Assembly: GCF_041260155.1 (NCBI RefSeq) | Contig: NC_091946.1 | Coordinates: 21,841,853 to 21,905,852 of the forward strand | Direction of reading: 5' to 3' | Length of the DNA stretch: 64,000 nucleotides | Source: Ptychodera flava | Lineage: Eukaryota > Hemichordata > Enteropneusta > Ptychoderidae | Shown here: piece by piece, positions 59,861 to 64,000 of the stretch | How positions within the stretch are numbered: the first letter of the stretch is position 1 | How the letters are laid out: every line of letters begins with the position of its first letter | Made by a program: the position numbers and the translations under genes | The notes under the pieces: generated by a model | Told to the model about the DNA's origin: nothing | The model's input: the letters and a program-made list of their open reading frames with translations, nothing else | The model's database searches: none

Positions 59861-59923
<63 letters not shown>
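59858..59923 (+). repeat. (TC)n microsatellite
   Basis: About 65 bp of uninterrupted TC. Confidence 0.97.
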
Positions 59924-59924
<1 letters not shown>

Positions 59925-60007
59925 CAAAATCCCCACTCGCGATGATTGCTTAGCGCATGAAACAGCCTTTAGAGTGACAACTACAAGTTCCTAGATTCTC
60001 AGTATTA

Positions 60008-60023
60008 TACACACACACACACA

Positions 60024-60098
<75 letters not shown>

Positions 60099-60110
60099 AT
60101 GTGTGTGTGA
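60008..60110 (+). repeat. (AC)n-(TA)n microsatellite
   Basis: A short AC run, then about 65 bp of TA, then GTGTGTG. Confidence 0.96.
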
Positions 60111-60420
60111 AATTTTTTGCCACAAGGTTTATGAAAGGGACAGGCTATTTATAAGATCATTTATCATGTAAAAGTAAATTGATCAACTTGATAACAACTT
60201 CTAACCATATCAATAGTCAGTGCAAACAAGTACTAATGCGAGAACCAGGAATTGGGGACAGCCCATTGAAACAAGATATATGCTGGATATACTATGATCT
60301 GTGTGCTGGATTCACTGATTAACCAGTCTTATTGTTATCAGTTGGCACTCCAAAGACATGATTAATAACCACTGAGCTGAGCGGTCTCTTATAAGCCGGC
60401 AAAAATTGAAGCACAGAAAA

Positions 60421-60434
60421 GCACGCATGCGCAG
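60421..60434 (+). promoter_or_regulatory. Second copy of the shared GCATGCGCA block
   Basis: Identical to 32880-32893 and placed just before the 60480 first exon. It is followed, as there, by a GAAA(T/C)CGAGCGTC stretch immediately before the start codon. Confidence 0.4.
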
Positions 60435-60479
60435 CTTCTTGAGATAGTGAAGATTTCGGAGCTGAAACCGAGCGTCGCG

Positions 60480-60534
60480 ATGTCCGGCACTATTATCTAC
60501 ATCCTGGAGCTGTTTGTTCTACTGGTAAATTATG
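60480..60534 (+). CDS. First exon of a second receptor paralogue (signal peptide)
   Basis: The ATG at 60480 opens MSGTIIYILELFVLLVNY and ends in phase 1 at GTGAGT after exactly 55 bp, as in the complete receptor. The 5' flank is also shared: GCACGCATGCGCAG at 60421-60434, then GAAACCGAGCGTC. I found no matching second exon before 63807. This exon may be an alternative first exon for that one, the start of a gene with long introns, or a relic. Confidence 0.6.
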
Positions 60535-63463
60535 GTGAGTTTGAAAAATGTATTTTGGTGTGAAAGCCTGTACGCGGATACCGAAACTTTCAGTCCTAGT
60601 TGATTTTTTAAAACACGTTGATTTCTGCAATGTAAGTGGAGGTATTTTCGGAGGCAGTCTTTTATGGCAACCGGGAAGTAGATCTTGTCTTGAAGAATTA
60701 AGTAAATCTGTTGTGGCAAGCGGGAACTAGACTCGATCCAAAGTTAAAGACTCCATTATTTTATTTACTCAGTTATAGAGCAATCATTGTAAATTCGACG
60801 CTGTAAAAATTTCACACCGAGAAGATACTTCGGTTTCGTCGGTATCTTTGTTTGCGATAGGAATATGTCCTTCAGAGGTAATGCAGGTTACACTGACGCT
60901 AGCGGAAGTCTTTGTGCGTTATGTAATCCTTCCTTCATACTCTATTTTACTTCCCGATCCAAGCCTTTTCTGTTTTATCACGGTCCAGGCACAAGTATAC
61001 TATGAGTTCAAACCGACCTTCCCTTACTTTGAGCAATTTTATAGAAAACCATGGTTAACGTATTTGTTTTGTTTACATCATTGACACAAAGTAACTGAAA
61101 GCTGAAAGCCATAGTGCCAATTTACCAGTCACTTTAAAAATCTTACGTAAGGACCAGGAAATACCCTGCCGATATTCATTGTACCGTTGTAGACGTGTCT
61201 GACAATACACTTTCTGACGCGTTCTTACTCAATGTTCGCTCAGGTTCCGCCGCCAACGAAGCTGTTCTTGCAAAAAATGTATTCGTTGGAAGTTTTCAGT
61301 GGGTGGGCAAATTTAAAAAAAATAAGTCAGCGGAGAGAAAAAGTCGATTTTTACTGTGGGCAGGAAAGAAACTGCAGTTTTTACAGTGGGCGGGAAGACA
61401 TTTCTGGCAGTGGTTAGCGGAAAATAGGTAGACGGAGAGTAATGGTGAAGCGATGTCTGTGACGGTACAGGGCAGTGGAGAGCTTGAACTGTTCTTGGAG
61501 TGGGGAGGTGGCAGGCCATAGATGCTGGAGGGCAAAGGGCGTTATAATATAACTGAGCAACTATAAGGGCTTTAGTTATGTTTTTTGTCGGCGACGTGGT
61601 GATGACTTTTTAGCTACTTTCATGTCTCTCAGTAACTACAAGTACTAGAAGTTTGGTCTTTGTATAACAATAAGGCTAAATTTTACCCGAAAACGTTTGA
61701 TGTCCTATGACCGAATTTATTGTATCTGTACGACTGCAACAATTACAGGTATAATATCAACAGGCATGACGTATCTATAATTACTCGCCATAAGTCTCAC
61801 CTGGTAATGGAATAGCGGCAGCATGAAATTGGTTGGGCCGAATCATAATGTCCCTTTTGCATTTTCAGAGACGGTGGGGAGATTTTTGGTTTTGAATTGC
61901 TCTGAAAACAATACTGCTACATGCTATATATACACACACAATAAAAGACAACATTCAAGAAGCGGTATTTCATACCTGCCGTAGACAAAGCACAGTATAT
62001 CACAATGCGACACCCACCACAAGGTACTGTAAGTACCACATATTGAATGTGGCCAAATCAAACTGAAATGGAGGAAGTGACACTCAAGTGTGATTTGTGC
62101 GGCTATTTATAATGCATGAACCATTCATCTGTAAAACGTAAAGCAATTCCTCTTGGCCCTCAGTGACGACGTAAATAAGGTTGATATCGGACAAATTTTT
62201 TTCCTTTTAGTCTTGTTGGAGAAACTTTACATCCGACAAATAGATTAAAGAATGTGCGCCCAGAAACTAAAATTGTATGCCGAGCAATATTGTGTTTCAG
62301 ATAAAAGTAAAGTTTTCTCCCGCCCCATCAGAAAGTCAATCGACTGATCCATCGCCAGGCTCTTCTATTTTAAACGAAGCAAAAGATAGTCGATTTGAAT
62401 GCGAACAATAAAATTCCGGTTTCCCATTACAATCAGTGCTTCCCTGATGCTCGAGCATAACAAAAGAACGCTTACCTCTCCTACGAAAAAGAGGAAGTCA
62501 AGCACAGCTCAACAGTTCGGATCCCATACAAAGGATCTTTTTTGTAAAAATTGTATTTCTTCTTTGTCCTCAAATTTTACTTGGAGACATTTGGATAGTT
62601 TCATGTTGCACTTTGCTTTCAAAGACAAGCATCTCCTCCTCTACGAATCCCAGCATACGACATCGTCACTTTTCAATTGCTCTATACGCCGTCACCATAC
62701 GTCATGCGCAAAATACTGCTCAGTCTACAATATTTCGTTCACAAAATGCACTGACACCCGGTCCGCCGGACTCAAAGCCTCACAGAAAGACGCGCGCATT
62801 ATATAGCACAGTGAAAATACATTTTTCTAATTCACTGACGCGTTTCTTTTTTTAAATGATAATAAATATCGTTCAGAAAAACAATTTATTAAATTATGCA
62901 ATGGGCAACGTTGATACGGAAAAGTCTACTATTTTCTGTTACGGGTATTACATCCGGCTCCCATGAATTGATCGATATGAAGCAATCCTGTGTAGAATCC
63001 GCAAAGGAGTGTGGGTAACCACGGATTTCATCTTAATTTTGACACGATCCATGCATTATTAATGTTCACCTACTGCCCCAGTTAACTCATAATAACAAGA
63101 TGGGTAAATATTTTCCGACTTGTGTGACAATGAATTACTTCTGCATTACTATTTTGCAACAAGCAGTCAAAAGCATGTCATAAATTAATCAAAATAATAT
63201 TTGTTCATGATTCAAGTATGTAATATACAAGTACAATGCCTGTCCCTTATATCAAATTATTAGTCGGTATCGTTCTTCATTACTTAACAAAATATATTAA
63301 ATCACCACATTGTGGCAGGTTGTGTCATTGGTGTAAGCCGTCACTATAGAGCACAATCACAACTTTGAGTGTGATAATTCGTACACAGTTCTGGGCTGGG
63401 ATAAGCATATCAAACTTCTTACAAAAGGTAAAACATTACAGGCAGCTGAAACCGAGTTTCACG
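60535..63463. other. Region between the two downstream first exons
   Basis: No receptor exon 2 was found here. A stretch at 61975-62060 shares CATACCTGCC(A/G)TAGACAAAGCACAGTA with 2471-2498, so it is a dispersed repeat. Short plus-strand frames at 61195-61431 and 62399-62806 have no recognisable features. Confidence 0.35.
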
Positions 63464-63904
63464 ATGTTTGAAACTATCGACGTCCTAGAAATGATGATAC
63501 TCCTGCTGGTATATTTTTGGCGAGTTTGTATATCGGTCAGACTTCACTGCACGGCGTTCTTGAGGCGTGAAGATTTGTGTTTTGTTATATCACAGACAAG
63601 GAGAAATACATGTTTTTTCTCCTTGTCTTTGGTTCTATTTAATACAGTACTCAATTCTAATGCTGGCCGGTTTTCGGAAAGGTGGAAGTTAATCCGGAAA
63701 TAATGCTTTTCGTGTGGGTACGAGGAGACGCTACCAGCCATGTTTTACCTTTAAAAAGGTTCCATTTTTGATATCAAATTAATGCGCCCACCGACTGCTA
63801 TTTCAGGTACAATGATTGCGTGTGAGTGGAGCGGAAATCATAGACATTCTGACGGTCAAGGGGATACTGAATCGTCCTGCTCACATGAAGTTCTTATTCG
63901 TGAG
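63464..63904 (+). CDS. Third receptor copy: first and second exons, runs off the window
   Basis: A possible signal exon at 63464 (MFETIDVLEMMILLLVYF) is followed by a 98-bp second exon at 63807-63904 ending in a GTAAGC donor. The second exon reads TMIACEWSGN at its start and CSHEVLIRE at its end. Length, phase and the C-x-EVL(V/I)RE ending equal those of exon 2 of the complete receptor (33606-33703), so the second exon is secure. The first exon is doubtful: where its siblings have GTGAGT, this one has GGCGAGT, giving either a GC donor one base out of phase or no donor. The rest lies beyond 64000. Confidence 0.62.
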
Positions 63905-64000
63905 GTAAGCTTAACATTTATTATAACATTGCAGAAAGTGGAAGTGGTTAGACGAGTTACGACCTCGTTCGATTGCAAATTCAAAAAGAGCACTCACTGT

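Larger units (their letters stand above)
58746..60420. other. Intergenic: LINE fragment and simple repeats
   Basis: No host gene is supported. It holds the LINE piece and the two dinucleotide tracts listed separately, plus AT-rich unique sequence. The block at 60234-60255 matches part of 15510-15535 in reverse. Confidence 0.4.

Noticed and set aside
61195-61431. Frame with repeated WAG(K/R) segments
   Set aside because: Reflects a short imperfect DNA repeat (AGTGGGCGGGAAG-like); no other coding sign.
62399-62806. Plus-strand frame of 135 residues
   Set aside because: Low-complexity Ser/Thr/Lys-rich, no recognised motif, and no matching receptor exon phase or sequence.

Overview
The window reads as nuclear DNA of an intron-rich invertebrate animal, most likely a non-vertebrate deuterostome (hemichordate, amphioxus or echinoderm grade). 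The grounds are small exons with GT/AG introns, close resemblance of two housekeeping genes to vertebrate orthologues, a transmembrane receptor with a TIR domain, and AT-rich introns packed with short inverted-repeat transposons, LINE pieces and microsatellites. I cannot name the species. No tRNA, rRNA or CRISPR array was seen.

Layout. (1) 1-23690, plus strand: the 3' part of GCC2 (GCC185), a trans-Golgi golgin. Twenty-one coding exons could be placed, including one of about 3 kb, ending in a GRIP domain, followed by a 3'UTR of about 2.4 kb. (2) 27406-30902, minus strand: a complete four-exon FIS1, the tail-anchored mitochondrial and peroxisomal fission adaptor; every exon junction keeps frame and the protein is 150 residues. 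(3) 32932-54181, plus strand: a 17-exon gene assembled by eye, all junctions in frame, 858 residues. The order is signal peptide, one cadherin-like repeat, an unrecognised region, EGF, Ig, EGF, HYR, one transmembrane helix and a cytoplasmic TIR domain. I do not recognise this architecture as a named family and consider it the main discovery of the window. (4) 54300-60400: LINE debris, including one LINE split by a 1.5 kb element made of roughly 147-bp repeats. (5) 60480-64000: two more first exons and one second exon of receptor paralogues, with the same exon lengths (55 and 98 bp) as the first gene, running off the window. The receptor is therefore part of a tandem cluster.

The genes do not form a pathway: GCC2 and FIS1 are cell-biology genes that happen to lie beside a receptor cluster probably used in recognition and innate signalling. 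Mobile DNA is dense. One MITE family with TTAA-like ends has at least seven copies. Two of them lie in opposite orientation around the exon encoding the first half of the TIR domain, which could affect its splicing.
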